A stretch of 64,000 nt of DNA from Cellulomonas shaoxiangyii (GTDB lineage Bacteria > Actinomycetota > Actinomycetes > Actinomycetales > Cellulomonadaceae): positions 2,666,001-2,730,000 of the forward strand of contig NZ_CP039291.1 in assembly GCF_004798685.1 (NCBI RefSeq), read 5' to 3'. The notes under the pieces were generated by a model. The model was given only the letters and a program-made list of their open reading frames with translations. It ran no database searches and had not been told where the DNA came from. This document shows, piece after piece, positions 34,888 to 45,067 of this stretch (its first letter is position 1; each line of letters begins with the position of its first letter). A program made the translations under genes and the position numbers.

Positions 34888-37170
34888 TCAGCGGACGGTG
34901 ACCGACGTCCAGCGGGGGTCGGCCGTGGTGACGGCGTGCACGTCCCCCGTGAGGGTCGTCCGCGCGGACGCCTCCTTGTCGGCGCACGACGCCCCGACCC
35001 ACAGCTCGAGCTCGCCCGGTTCGACGATCTTGCGGCCCTCGCGGTCGGTGAACGCCACCCGGGTCGTCGGCACGACGAGCTCGACCTCGACGGACTCCCC
35101 GGCCGCGAGCGCGACCCGCCGGTACCCGACCAGCTGCGCCACCGGGCGGCTCACGCTCCCGACGACGTCGTGCGCGTACAGCTGCACGACGTCCGCGCCC
35201 GCACGCTCGCCCGTGTTCGTCACGCGGACGCGCGCGGTGATCGTGCCGTCCGTGCGGGGCGCCGGGTCCACGACCAGGTCGCTGTGCGCGAACGTGGTGT
35301 ACGACAGGCCGAACCCGAAGGGCCGCACCGGCACGGTGCTCAGGTTCGTCACGTCCCCGTCGCCGCCCAGCGCCGGGTGCAGGTAGCTGTACGGCTGCGC
35401 ACCCGACGAGCGCGGCAGGCTCACGGGCAGGCGCCCCGAGGGGTTCACGCGGCCGGACAGGACGCCCGCGATCGCGCGCCCGCCCTCCTCGCCGGGGAAG
35501 AAGGCCTGCACGACCGCCGCGCACCGCTCGAGCGCCCAGTCGAGCACGTAGGGCCGGCCCGTGAGCAGCACCAGCACGACCGGGGTACCCGTCTCGAGCA
35601 CGGCCTCGACGAGCCCGCGCTGCACGCCCGGCAGGTCAAGGTCGTCCCGGTCGCAGCCCTCACCGACCGTGCCGCGGCCGAACAGGCCGGCGTGGTCGCC
35701 CATCACGAGCACGGCGACGTCCGCCGACGCCGCCGCGGCGACCGCCTCGTCGAAGCCGGACCGGTCGTCGTCGTCGACCGCGCAGCCGCGCACCGCCACG
35801 ACCTCGGTGTCCGCGAGCTCCTCGACGAGCGCCTCGCGCACCGTCGGGACCTCCAGGCCCACCTCCGCGCCGGGGTGCTGGGCCAGCACGTGGTTGAGGA
35901 ACGAGTAGCAGCCGAAGAGGGCGTGCGGGCGGTCGGCGTTGGGGCCGACGACGGCGACCCGACGCGGCCGCGCGAGCGGCAGCGTCCCGTCGTTGCTCAG
36001 CAGGACGAGCGACTCCTCGGCCAGGCGCGCGGCGACGCGACGGTGCTCCGGGCTGTCCAGGTCGACGCCGCTCGGCGGCTCGTCCTCGAACGTCGCACCG
36101 AGCAGGCCCAGCTCCTCCTTCTGCCGCAGCACGCGCAGGACCGCACGGTCGACCAGGGCCTCGTCGACCGTGCCGGCCGCGACCGCCGCGGCCAGCGGCT
36201 CGAGGTACGCGTCGCCCGTCGGCAGCTCGATGTCGACACCCGCCGTCAGCGCGAGCGCGGCGGCCTCGCCGAGGTCGCCCGCCACGTGGTGCAGCAGGTG
36301 CAGGAACGCGACGCCGAAGTAGTCGGCCACGACCGTGCCGTCGAAGCCCCACTCGCCGCGCAGCTTGTCCGTGAGCAGGCGCGGGTCGGACGCCACCGGC
36401 ACGCCGTCGATCTCGGCGTACGAGTGCATGACCGAGCGCACGCCGCCGTCGAGGACGGCCATCTCGAACGGCGGCAGGAGCACGTCCGCCACCTCGCGCG
36501 GACCCGCGTGCACGGGAGCGAAGTTCCGCCCGGACCGCGACGCCGAGTAGCCGACGAAGTGCTTGAGCGTCGCCAGGACGCCGGCCGACTGCAGGCCGCG
36601 CACGTACGACGTCCCGACGGTGCCGACCAGGTACGGGTCCTCGCCGATGCACTCGTCGACGCGCCCCCAGCGGGGGTCGCGCACGACGTCGAGCACCGGG
36701 GACAGGCCCTGGTGGATGCCGAGGTCACGCATGGAGCCGCCGATGAGCGCAGCCATCTCCTCGACCAGCTCCGGGTCGAACGACGCGCCCCACGCGAGCG
36801 GCGTGGGGAACGTCGCGGCCTTCCAGGCGGACAGCCCGGTGAGGCACTCCTCGTGGACGATCGCCGGGATGCCCAGGCGCGTGCCCGTGACGAGCCGGCG
36901 CTGCTGGCCCCACAGGCGCCGCGCCTGCGCGTCGGCGTCCACGGGACGGGTGCCGTAGACCCGGGTGAGGTGCCCGAGGCCGTGCCGCGTGATCTCGTCG
37001 TACCCGCGCTCCGCCTCGAACTCGCCCTGCAACGGGGCGACCGCCTCGCCGTCCTCCTTCTCCCAGAAGCCGACGATCTGGGCGAGCTTCTCCGCCAGGG
37101 TCATCTCGGCCAGGAGGCTCTCGGCGGTCCGGCTCGTGGCCGGGACCGCGGGCACCTGCAGATCCGTCAC
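34888..37170 (-). CDS. GH3 beta-glycosidase (beta-glucosidase/beta-xylosidase)
   Basis: A 760-residue GH3 enzyme: N-terminal (beta/alpha)8 barrel with KHF (203-205) and nucleophile Asp283 in TVVADYFGVAFL, alpha/beta sandwich with a candidate acid/base Glu in VGEGCDRDDLDLPGVQ, and a C-terminal fibronectin-III-like domain. No signal peptide, so it hydrolyses imported oligosaccharides. Gene order with a LacI regulator, binding protein and two permeases resembles the Streptomyces bxl (xylobiose) system, hence xylosidase activity is plausible; cellobiose cannot be excluded. GTG 37170 has AGGAG upstream. Confidence 0.88.
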   Translation of the reverse strand: MTDLQVPAVPATSRTAESLLAEMTLAEKLAQIVGFWEKEDGEAVAPLQGEFEAERGYDEITRHGLGHLTRVYGTRPVDADAQARRLWGQQRRLVTGTRLGIPAIVHEECLTGLSAWKAATFPTPLAWGASFDPELVEEMAALIGGSMRDLGIHQGLSPVLDVVRDPRWGRVDECIGEDPYLVGTVGTSYVRGLQSAGVLATLKHFVGYSASRSGRNFAPVHAGPREVADVLLPPFEMAVLDGGVRSVMHSYAEIDGVPVASDPRLLTDKLRGEWGFDGTVVADYFGVAFLHLLHHVAGDLGEAAALALTAGVDIELPTGDAYLEPLAAAVAAGTVDEALVDRAVLRVLRQKEELGLLGATFEDEPPSGVDLDSPEHRRVAARLAEESLVLLSNDGTLPLARPRRVAVVGPNADRPHALFGCYSFLNHVLAQHPGAEVGLEVPTVREALVEELADTEVVAVRGCAVDDDDRSGFDEAVAAAASADVAVLVMGDHAGLFGRGTVGEGCDRDDLDLPGVQRGLVEAVLETGTPVVLVLLTGRPYVLDWALERCAAVVQAFFPGEEGGRAIAGVLSGRVNPSGRLPVSLPRSSGAQPYSYLHPALGGDGDVTNLSTVPVRPFGFGLSYTTFAHSDLVVDPAPRTDGTITARVRVTNTGERAGADVVQLYAHDVVGSVSRPVAQLVGYRRVALAAGESVEVELVVPTTRVAFTDREGRKIVEPGELELWVGASCADKEASARTTLTGDVHAVTTADPRWTSVTVR

Positions 37171-37198
37171 GGATCCCACTCCTTCGATGGTGCGACGG

Positions 37199-37237
37199 GA
37201 CGGGTGGGCGCACGCAGCTCACGTGCACCCACCCGTC
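37199..37237. terminator. Intra-operon hairpin between permease and GH3 genes
   Basis: A 16-bp stem with one non-Watson-Crick pair (arms 37199-37214 and 37222-37237, 7-nt loop) lies in the 156-nt gap between the transporter operon and the GH3 gene. It may partly terminate transcription or protect the upstream mRNA, lowering glycosidase expression relative to the transporter. Confidence 0.6.
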
Positions 37238-37304
37238 CATGGGTCGTGCGGCGCCGCGCCGGTGGCGCGCGGCGGGTCAGGCCCCGACGGCGCTCAGCCC
37301 ACGA

Positions 37305-37338
37305 GGCACTCAGCCCTTGACGGCACTCAGCCCTTGAC
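37305..37338 (-). repeat. 17-bp tandem duplication over the end of the permease gene
   Basis: The unit GGCACTCAGCCCTTGAC (plus strand) occurs twice in direct tandem at 37305-37321 and 37322-37338, with a degraded third copy just before it (about 37288-37304). The second copy contains the permease stop codon and last codons; the others are downstream. Confidence 0.8.
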
Positions 37339-38208
37339 GGCGCCCTGGAGGCCGTTGACGATCCGCTTCTGCATCGTCAGGAAGAACACCAGCGCGGGGA
37401 TGACGGCCAGCGACGTGAAGGCCAGCACGCCCGCGGTGTCCGAGGCGTACTGCGTCGAGAAGTCCGCGACGCCCAGCGGCAGCGTCTTCATCGCCTGGTC
37501 GTTGAGGATGAGCAGCGGCAGCAGGTACGCGTTCCACGAGCCGACGAACGCCAGCACGCCGACGGTCACCATGCCCGGCCCGGACAGCGGGAGGAGGATC
37601 CGCCAGAAGAACCCGATGCGGGACGCGCCGTCGATCGACGCGGCCTCCTCGAGCTCCTTGGGCAGCGCCTGGAGGAACGGGCGCAGGATGACGACCGTGA
37701 CGGGCAGCGCGAACGCCGCCTGCGGCAGTGCCACGCCCCAGAACGTGTTGACCAGGCCGAGGTCCCGGATCTGCAGGAACAGCGGGATGATCGCGACGGT
37801 CGCCGGGAACAGCAGGCCGAGCACGAAGACCATGTACAGGCCCTCGCGTCCCTTGAACTGGTACCGGGCCAGGGGGTACGCGGCCATGACGCCCATGACG
37901 ACGACGACCGCGGTCGTGATGAGCGCGATGATCGACGAGTTGAGCGCGTACTGCCAGAAGTTGCTCTGCGTCAGGACGTTGATGTAGTTCTGCACGACCC
38001 ACGGGCTCGGCAGACCCACCGGGTTCTCCGCGAGCTGCCCGTTGGAGCGGAAGCCGCTGATGACCGCGTAGACCACCGGGGCCAGCGTCGCGACCGCGAC
38101 CACCACGGCGGCGACGTAGACGAGGGGGCCGACGCGGCGTCGGTCGGCGCGCGCACGGGCGGCGCGCGGCGGGCGCGCGCCACGGGGCGGGGCTGCCACG
38201 GCGGTCAT
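37327..38208 (-). CDS. ABC sugar permease, MalG-like (CUT1)
   Basis: A 293-residue inner-membrane subunit with six predicted helices and the cytoplasmic EAA loop KELEEAASIDGASRIGFFWRILLPLSGPG. It pairs with the MalF-like permease encoded upstream; the genes overlap by ATGA. No ATPase gene is present, so a shared MsiK-type ATPase elsewhere probably powers it, as in other actinobacteria. The gene end carries a small tandem duplication. Confidence 0.92.
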   Translation of the reverse strand: MTAVAAPPRGARPPRAARARADRRRVGPLVYVAAVVVAVATLAPVVYAVISGFRSNGQLAENPVGLPSPWVVQNYINVLTQSNFWQYALNSSIIALITTAVVVVMGVMAAYPLARYQFKGREGLYMVFVLGLLFPATVAIIPLFLQIRDLGLVNTFWGVALPQAAFALPVTVVILRPFLQALPKELEEAASIDGASRIGFFWRILLPLSGPGMVTVGVLAFVGSWNAYLLPLLILNDQAMKTLPLGVADFSTQYASDTAGVLAFTSLAVIPALVFFLTMQKRIVNGLQGAVKG

Positions 38209-39266
38209 CGGGTCACCTTCCTGCGGCGACGGACCACGGACGCACCGTCGTTGTCCGGCCGCTGCACGAACGTCTGGTAGAGGATCGCCAGGATGAAGGA
38301 GATGGCGAAGAGGATCACCGCGACGGCGGACGCGTAGCCGTACTGGCTGCGCTCGGTGCCCTGGTTGATGAGGTACGTCGCCATGGTCACGGTCGCGTTC
38401 GCGGGCCCGCCCTTGGTGAGGATCCACACCATGTCGAACAGCTGCAGCGAGCCGATCATCGACAGGAAGATCCAGGTGCGGATCGTCGGGCCGAGCAGCG
38501 GGATCGTGATCTTGCGCTGTACCTGCCACCACGACGCGCCGTCGATCGACGCGGCCTCGTTGAGCTCCTCCGGGACGCTCTGCAGGCCGGCCAGGAGCAG
38601 CACGATCGCGAGACCGACGTACTTCCACGTCAGCACGCCGATGACGGTCCACAGCGCGAAGCCGGGGTCGCCGAGCCAGACCTGCTTGACGAACCCGAGC
38701 CCCACCGCGTCCAGCACGGCGTCGAGGGGGCCGTTCGGCTGCAGCAGCAGCGCCCACACCACACCGGCCACGACCTCGGCGAGGACGTACGGCACGAAGA
38801 CGATGACGCGCATGGCCGTGCGGCCGGCGAACTTGCGGTTGAGCAGCAGCGCGATCGCGAGCCCGATGGGCAGCTGGATCGCGATCGACAGCACCACGAT
38901 CAGGAGGTTGTTCGTCACGGCCCGCTGGAAGATCGCGTCCGCGAGCGCGTTCGCGTAGTTCTGGAACCCGACGAAGTCGTCCATCGGGCCCAGGCCGTTC
39001 CACTTGAACAGCGAGTAGCGGCCGGCCTGCACGATCGGCACGACGACGAACACCGCGAACAGCACGAGAGCCGGGGTCACGAAGAAGGCGATCTCGAGCC
39101 GCTGGCGCCACTGGCGGGAGCGGTGCTGGGCGTCCGCGTCGCGCGGACCGGCCGCCGCCGGCCAGGACGATCCCTGGCCGGCGGCGCCGGTGCGTGCTCG
39201 CGCGGCTGCGCCCCTGGTTCCCGTCCCCTGCATGCGGGGGGTCAGGTCGCTGGCCACGTCGCTCAC
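38205..39266 (-). CDS. ABC sugar permease, MalF-like (CUT1)
   Basis: A 353-residue permease: ~58-residue polar N-terminus, six helices, and the EAA loop EELNEAASIDGASWWQVQRKITIPLLGP. It forms the heterodimeric channel with the following MalG-like protein. The GTG start overlaps the binding-protein stop (GTGA), and its own stop overlaps the next start, so the three genes are tightly coupled. Confidence 0.92.
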   Translation of the reverse strand: MSDVASDLTPRMQGTGTRGAAARARTGAAGQGSSWPAAAGPRDADAQHRSRQWRQRLEIAFFVTPALVLFAVFVVVPIVQAGRYSLFKWNGLGPMDDFVGFQNYANALADAIFQRAVTNNLLIVVLSIAIQLPIGLAIALLLNRKFAGRTAMRVIVFVPYVLAEVVAGVVWALLLQPNGPLDAVLDAVGLGFVKQVWLGDPGFALWTVIGVLTWKYVGLAIVLLLAGLQSVPEELNEAASIDGASWWQVQRKITIPLLGPTIRTWIFLSMIGSLQLFDMVWILTKGGPANATVTMATYLINQGTERSQYGYASAVAVILFAISFILAILYQTFVQRPDNDGASVVRRRRKVTR

Positions 39267-40567
39267 TCGTTCGCGGCGGCGGTGGTCATCGCGTCGACGA
39301 CGTCCTGAGCAGAGCCCTGCTCCGCGAAGACGGCGGCGATCGCGTCGTTCATGGCGCCGCCGATGTTCTCGCCGAGCTCCGTGTCCAGGTAGAGCTGGAT
39401 GTACGGGGCGTCGTTACGGACGGCCAGCAGGCCGGCGAGCGCCGGGTCCTTGACGAACGCGCTCGCGGAGCGGTTCGTCGGCAGGCCCATGTCGTACTCG
39501 GCGAAGCCCTTCTGGATCTCGTCCGAGAGCAGGTACTCGATGAAGTCGACGCAGACGTCGGGCGCCTCCTGCGAGCAGGCCCACGCGTCGCCGCCGCCGA
39601 GCTGCGCGGACTGGTCGCCCTCGCCGCCGTCGACCGCCGGGAACGCGAACCAGCCGGTGTTCTCACCGAGGCCCAGGTTGTCCTCCGTCAGGCCCTTCAT
39701 GACGCCGGGCTCCCAGTGGCCCGCCAGCTCCATCGCGACCTTGCCGGTCGCGAGCAGACCCGACGCGGAGGCCGGGCCGGTCTGCGCCACGGTCGCGAGG
39801 AAGCCGGTGTTGAAGGGCTTCGTGCCGACGAGCGCCTCGAGGTCCGCACCCGCACGCGTGAAGCACTCGTCCGAGAAGTCGAGGTTGGTGATCGCCTCGC
39901 CCATGACGTCCTTCGAGCACTCGCGCAGCGCGAGGTAGTACCAGTAGTGCGCGGCCGGCCACTTGTCGCCGGCGCCGACGGAGATCGGCTCGATGCCCGC
40001 GGCCTTGAGCTTGTCGTTGGCCGCGTTCAGCTCCTCCATCGTCGTGGGGGTCGCGGTGATGCCGGCCTGCTGGAAGAGGGCCTTGTTGTACCAGAAGCCG
40101 ACGACGCCGATCGAGAACGGCAGCGCGTAGACCTTCTCCTCGTACGTCCAGCCGTCGACGACGCCGCCGATGTTGGCGATCGTCTCGGACGCCGGCTCGG
40201 TCAGGTCCTTGACGAGACCGGCCTCGACGTGGGCGGCGAGCTCGCCGCCGCCGCGCTCCATGAAGACGTCGGGGGTGTCCCCGGTCTGGAACGCCGCGTC
40301 GAGCTTCGTGAGCATGTCCTCGTGCTGCAGGGCGCTCACCTCGATCGTGACGCCCGGGTTGTCCTGCTCGAACTGGTCGGCGACCTGGTCGTAGTAGTCC
40401 TTGCCTTCGCCGGTGTTCGAGTTGTGCCACCACTGGAGGGTGACGTTCTCGCCGTCGGCGCCGGCGGTCTCGTCGCTGCCGCCGGTGCCGCCAGAGCTGC
40501 AGGCGGTGGCGAGCATCGCGATTCCTGCGCCCAGCGCCACGGCGCGGAGGGCGGTAGTCCGCATCAT
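39263..40567 (-). CDS. ABC transporter sugar-binding lipoprotein
   Basis: A 434-residue cluster-B-type extracellular solute-binding protein: signal peptide with lipobox LATAC (Cys23), then TLQWWHNSNTGEGKDYYDQVADQFEQ and further SBP_bac_1-type blocks (GDTPDVFMERGGGEL, LPFSIGVVGFWYNKALF). The sugar cannot be read from sequence; beta-linked xylo- or gluco-oligosaccharides are likely from the downstream GH3 gene. GAGGAG precedes the double ATG. Its promoter (TTGACA at 40633-40638, minus strand) overlaps the LacI-type operator region. Confidence 0.92.
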   Translation of the reverse strand: MMRTTALRAVALGAGIAMLATACSSGGTGGSDETAGADGENVTLQWWHNSNTGEGKDYYDQVADQFEQDNPGVTIEVSALQHEDMLTKLDAAFQTGDTPDVFMERGGGELAAHVEAGLVKDLTEPASETIANIGGVVDGWTYEEKVYALPFSIGVVGFWYNKALFQQAGITATPTTMEELNAANDKLKAAGIEPISVGAGDKWPAAHYWYYLALRECSKDVMGEAITNLDFSDECFTRAGADLEALVGTKPFNTGFLATVAQTGPASASGLLATGKVAMELAGHWEPGVMKGLTEDNLGLGENTGWFAFPAVDGGEGDQSAQLGGGDAWACSQEAPDVCVDFIEYLLSDEIQKGFAEYDMGLPTNRSASAFVKDPALAGLLAVRNDAPYIQLYLDTELGENIGGAMNDAIAAVFAEQGSAQDVVDAMTTAAANE

Positions 40568-40608
40568 CTTCGATCTCCTCGTCGTCCTTGAGAGGGAGGG
40601 ACGTCGCT

Positions 40609-40677
40609 AGGTAATCAGCCGTCCAGAAGGCGTGTCAATCGATGTCGATAACGTTATCGACACAGTTGCTCTACGAT
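40609..40677. promoter_or_regulatory. Divergent promoter region with perfect 20-bp LacI-family operator
   Basis: TGTCGATAACGTTATCGACA at 40643-40662 is a perfect palindrome with the ATAACGTTAT core typical of LacI-family sites. On the plus strand it lies just upstream of TACGAT (40672-40677), the -10 of the repressor gene; on the minus strand it is next to a consensus -35 TTGACA (40633-40638), with a TTACCT -10 candidate at 40609-40614. One bound repressor could shut both directions. Confidence 0.85.
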
Positions 40678-40684
40678 CACCCAC

Positions 40685-41689
40685 GTGGACCTCGCTCCCC
40701 GCGTCAAGATGGCCGATGTCGCCCGAACTGCCGGGGTGTCGGTCGCCACCGTGTCCAAGGTGGTCAACGGCCGGTACGGCGTCTCGCAGAGCACCCTCGA
40801 GCGCGTCCAGGGCGTCATCGCCCAGCTGGGCTACGAGGCGAGCCTCGGCGCCCGCTCGTTGCGCAGCTCCCGCACCAACGTGCTCGGGATCCTCGTCGCC
40901 GAGTTCGAGCCCTTCTCGACCGAGCTGCTCAAGGGTGCCTCCGGGGCCGTCGGCGCCACGGGCTACGAGCTCCTCGCGTACTCCGGTGGCGGCGGTCACG
41001 CAGACGTCGGGTGGGAGCGCCGCTACCTCTCGCGCCTGTCGGGCACCCTCATCGACGGCGCGATCATCGTCACCCCGACCGTCGTCGAGGCCGTCCCGGG
41101 CATCCCCGTCGTGGCCGTCGACCCGCACGCCGGCCCCTCGGGCCTGCCGACGGTCGACGCCGACAGCTTCGCCGGCGCGGTCGCCGCCACCGAGCACCTG
41201 CTCGGGCTCGGGCACCGGCGCATCGGGTTCCTCGGCGGCCGCCCGGACCTGGAGTCGGCCCGCGAGCGCGAACGCGGCTTCCGCCACGCGATGGCCGCCG
41301 CCGGCGTCGACGTCGACGAGTCGCTCGTGCGCAACGGCGGGTACCGCCCCGAGACGGCGGCCGCACCCGCCCACGACCTGCTCGACCGCGCGCAGCGCCC
41401 CACCGCGGTCTTCGCCGCCAACGACCTGTCGGCGATCGAGCTCGTCCGCGTCGCGCAGGAGCTCGGGCTGGACGTGCCGCGCGACGTCTCCGTCGTCGGC
41501 TTCGACAACGTCCCCGAGTCGGCGCTGTGCACGCCGCCGCTGACGACGATCAACCAGCCGCTGCAGCAGATGGGCGCCGAGGCGCTCCAGCTGCTCGTGG
41601 ACCTGGTCGCCGGGCGTGAGCGCGAGTCGCACCTGCGCCTGCCGACCGAGCTCGTCGTGCGCGCGTCCACGGCGGCGCCCGTCGGCTGA
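40685..41689 (+). CDS. LacI-family transcriptional repressor
   Basis: A 334-residue LacI/GalR regulator. The N-terminal helix-turn-helix is VKMADVARTAGVSVATVSKVVNGRYGVS, followed by the hinge helix AARSLRSS-like segment and a periplasmic-binding-protein-like effector domain (LGILVAEFEPF to VVGFDNVPESALCTPPLTTINQP). Divergent from the sugar ABC operon, it presumably binds the 20-bp palindrome between them and responds to the imported sugar. GTG 40685 is seven nucleotides after TACGAT. Confidence 0.93.
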   Translation: MDLAPRVKMADVARTAGVSVATVSKVVNGRYGVSQSTLERVQGVIAQLGYEASLGARSLRSSRTNVLGILVAEFEPFSTELLKGASGAVGATGYELLAYSGGGGHADVGWERRYLSRLSGTLIDGAIIVTPTVVEAVPGIPVVAVDPHAGPSGLPTVDADSFAGAVAATEHLLGLGHRRIGFLGGRPDLESARERERGFRHAMAAAGVDVDESLVRNGGYRPETAAAPAHDLLDRAQRPTAVFAANDLSAIELVRVAQELGLDVPRDVSVVGFDNVPESALCTPPLTTINQPLQQMGAEALQLLVDLVAGRERESHLRLPTELVVRASTAAPVG

Positions 41690-41711
41690 CGCCCGGCCCC
41701 GCGGCGCCCGG

Positions 41712-43244
<1,533 letters not shown>

Positions 43245-43355
43245 GGTTCCCATCGTCACCCCGTCGGCTCCCGGGTGCGCACGCAGGCTCGACGTGTGCT
43301 CGGCCACACGGCGCGGGCGGCGCGGGCAGGGTGGGCAGCGCGCACGGTGCCGGCG

Positions 43356-44297
43356 TCAGGTGCGCGCGACCTCGTTGTCCGGGTCGCGGCCGGCGAGCAG
43401 CGCCACGAGCTGGCGGCGCACGAGCGCGGCGACGCGCGGGAAGGTGGCGTCGGTGTTGCCGCCCTGGTGCGCGGTGATCAGCACACCCGGCGCCCGCCAC
43501 AGCGGGTGGTCGGCGGGCAGCGGCTCGGGGTCGGTGACGTCGAGCGCGGCCCGCAGGCGCCCGGCAGCGAGCTCGGCGACCAGCGCGTCGGTGTCGACGA
43601 CCTTGCCGCGCGCGACGTTGACCAGCAGCGCGCCGTCCTTCATGCGGCCCAGCGCCTCGCCGTCGAGCAGGTGGTAGGACGTGCGGGACAGCGGGATCGC
43701 GAGCACCACGACGTCCGCGTCGGGCAGCAGGTCGCCCAGCTCGTCGACGCCGTGCACGTGCCCGTCCGCGTCGTCCCGCGCGGTCGACGCGACCCGTACG
43801 AGCTCGACCTCGAACGGTGCGAACCGCGCGCCGATGGCCCGGCCCACCGAGCCCTGCCCCACGACGAGGACCCGCCGATCTGCGAGCGACGGCCCGAACG
43901 GGTTCTCCCAGCGGCCGGCGTCCTGTGCGCGCACCGCGCCGGGCAGGTCCCGCTGCACCGCGAGCGTGAGCGCCACCGCCAGCTCCGCGGTGCCCGCGTC
44001 GTGCACGCCGCGGCCGTTGAGCAGCGTCACGCCGGGCGGCAGGTGGGGCAGCGCGTGCTCGTACCCGGCGCTCGGCAGCTGCACCCACCGCAGGCGCGGC
44101 AGGTCGCGCAGGACCGCGAACCCGCGCGCGCCCACGAAGTAGTGCGGCACGACCACCATGTCGACGTCCGCCGCGTCCGCCGGGTCGAGCGGGCCGCGCA
44201 GGTCCCAGGGCACGAGCCGCAGGTCGTCGAGGTGGGCGGCGGCGAGGTCGGCGAGGCGGCCGAGCAGGTCCTCGTCGGGGATCGTGACGGTCAGCAC
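43356..44297 (-). CDS. D-2-hydroxyacid dehydrogenase
   Basis: A 313-residue NAD(P)-dependent dehydrogenase: nucleotide-binding VVGQGSVGRAIG, and catalytic Arg (NVARGKVVD), Glu (DPEPLP) and His (ITAHQGGN). It interconverts a 2-oxoacid and a D-hydroxyacid; length and sequence fit the short glyoxylate/hydroxypyruvate reductase-like members, but the substrate is open. GTG start without a clear ribosome-binding site. Confidence 0.87.
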   Translation of the reverse strand: MLTVTIPDEDLLGRLADLAAAHLDDLRLVPWDLRGPLDPADAADVDMVVVPHYFVGARGFAVLRDLPRLRWVQLPSAGYEHALPHLPPGVTLLNGRGVHDAGTAELAVALTLAVQRDLPGAVRAQDAGRWENPFGPSLADRRVLVVGQGSVGRAIGARFAPFEVELVRVASTARDDADGHVHGVDELGDLLPDADVVVLAIPLSRTSYHLLDGEALGRMKDGALLVNVARGKVVDTDALVAELAAGRLRAALDVTDPEPLPADHPLWRAPGVLITAHQGGNTDATFPRVAALVRRQLVALLAGRDPDNEVART

Positions 44298-44367
44298 GTG
44301 CGGGGGGTCCCTACGGTCGTGACGGGGTTCGGGCAGGTCGGACGCGCGGGCGCGGGCGGCGCCGAGG

Positions 44368-44913
44368 TCAGTCGGGCTGCCGTGCGCGGAACTCGTCCTC
44401 GAGCATCGACATGACGATCGCGTCGCACCAGCCGGGGCCGTCGCGGTAGCCGTCGCGACGGCGGCCCTCGACCCGGAAGCCGATGTTCTCGTACAGCGAC
44501 ACGGCGCGCGCGTTGATGCTCAGCGCCTCGAGCTCGACGCGGTGCATGCCCAGGCCGTCGAAGGCGAACCCGAGCACCAGCTCGATCGCCTCCGTGCCGT
44601 AGCCGCGGCCGCGGTACATGGGGCGCATCGCCAGGCGCAGGCCGGCGCAGCGCACGTCCTCGTCGACCTCGTCGAGGACGATCTCCCCGCGGTACTCGTC
44701 GGAGCCGTTCGCCGTGACGGCGAAGTCGTACCGGCCCTCGGCGGCCTCCCGGCTCGCGCACCACGCGGCGACCTCCTCGCGCGTGACCGTGCGGGTGGTG
44801 CCGGTCAGCCGGTTCCCCTCGGGGTCGGTGAGCATGTCCCACATCGCGTCGACGTCGTCGGCGCGGACCGGCCGCAGGACGATCATCTCCCCCTGCAACG
44901 TGGGTTTCTGCAT
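44368..44913 (-). CDS. GNAT acetyltransferase (RimJ/RimL-like)
   Basis: A 181-residue GCN5-related N-acetyltransferase. The acetyl-CoA loop is RGRGYGTEAIELV, after LRLAMRPMY; SINARAVSLYENIGFRVEGRRRDGYRDGPGWCD is the classic RimJ-type C-terminal block. Likely modifies a protein N-terminus or a small amine. GGAGG precedes the ATG. Single gene. Confidence 0.88.
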   Translation of the reverse strand: MQKPTLQGEMIVLRPVRADDVDAMWDMLTDPEGNRLTGTTRTVTREEVAAWCASREAAEGRYDFAVTANGSDEYRGEIVLDEVDEDVRCAGLRLAMRPMYRGRGYGTEAIELVLGFAFDGLGMHRVELEALSINARAVSLYENIGFRVEGRRRDGYRDGPGWCDAIVMSMLEDEFRARQPD

Positions 44914-45006
44914 CCCGTACCTCCGCCGCTCGTGCGCCCGTCCGGGCGCCGGGACGGCGCCGTCGCGTCATCGTAGGGCGGGCGTGTGACCCGGATGTTG
45001 CGCCGC

Positions 45007-45045
45007 GGCGCCGGGGCCCTGCCCTCGCGGGCGGGTCCCGGCGCC
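45007..45045. terminator. Terminator after gatB
   Basis: A GC-rich hairpin with a perfect 9-bp base (arms 45007-45015 and 45037-45045) and further imperfect pairing inside, 22 nt beyond the gatB stop. No T-tract. Confidence 0.65.
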
Positions 45046-45067
45046 GTGCGGACGGCCGTGGCGGCCC

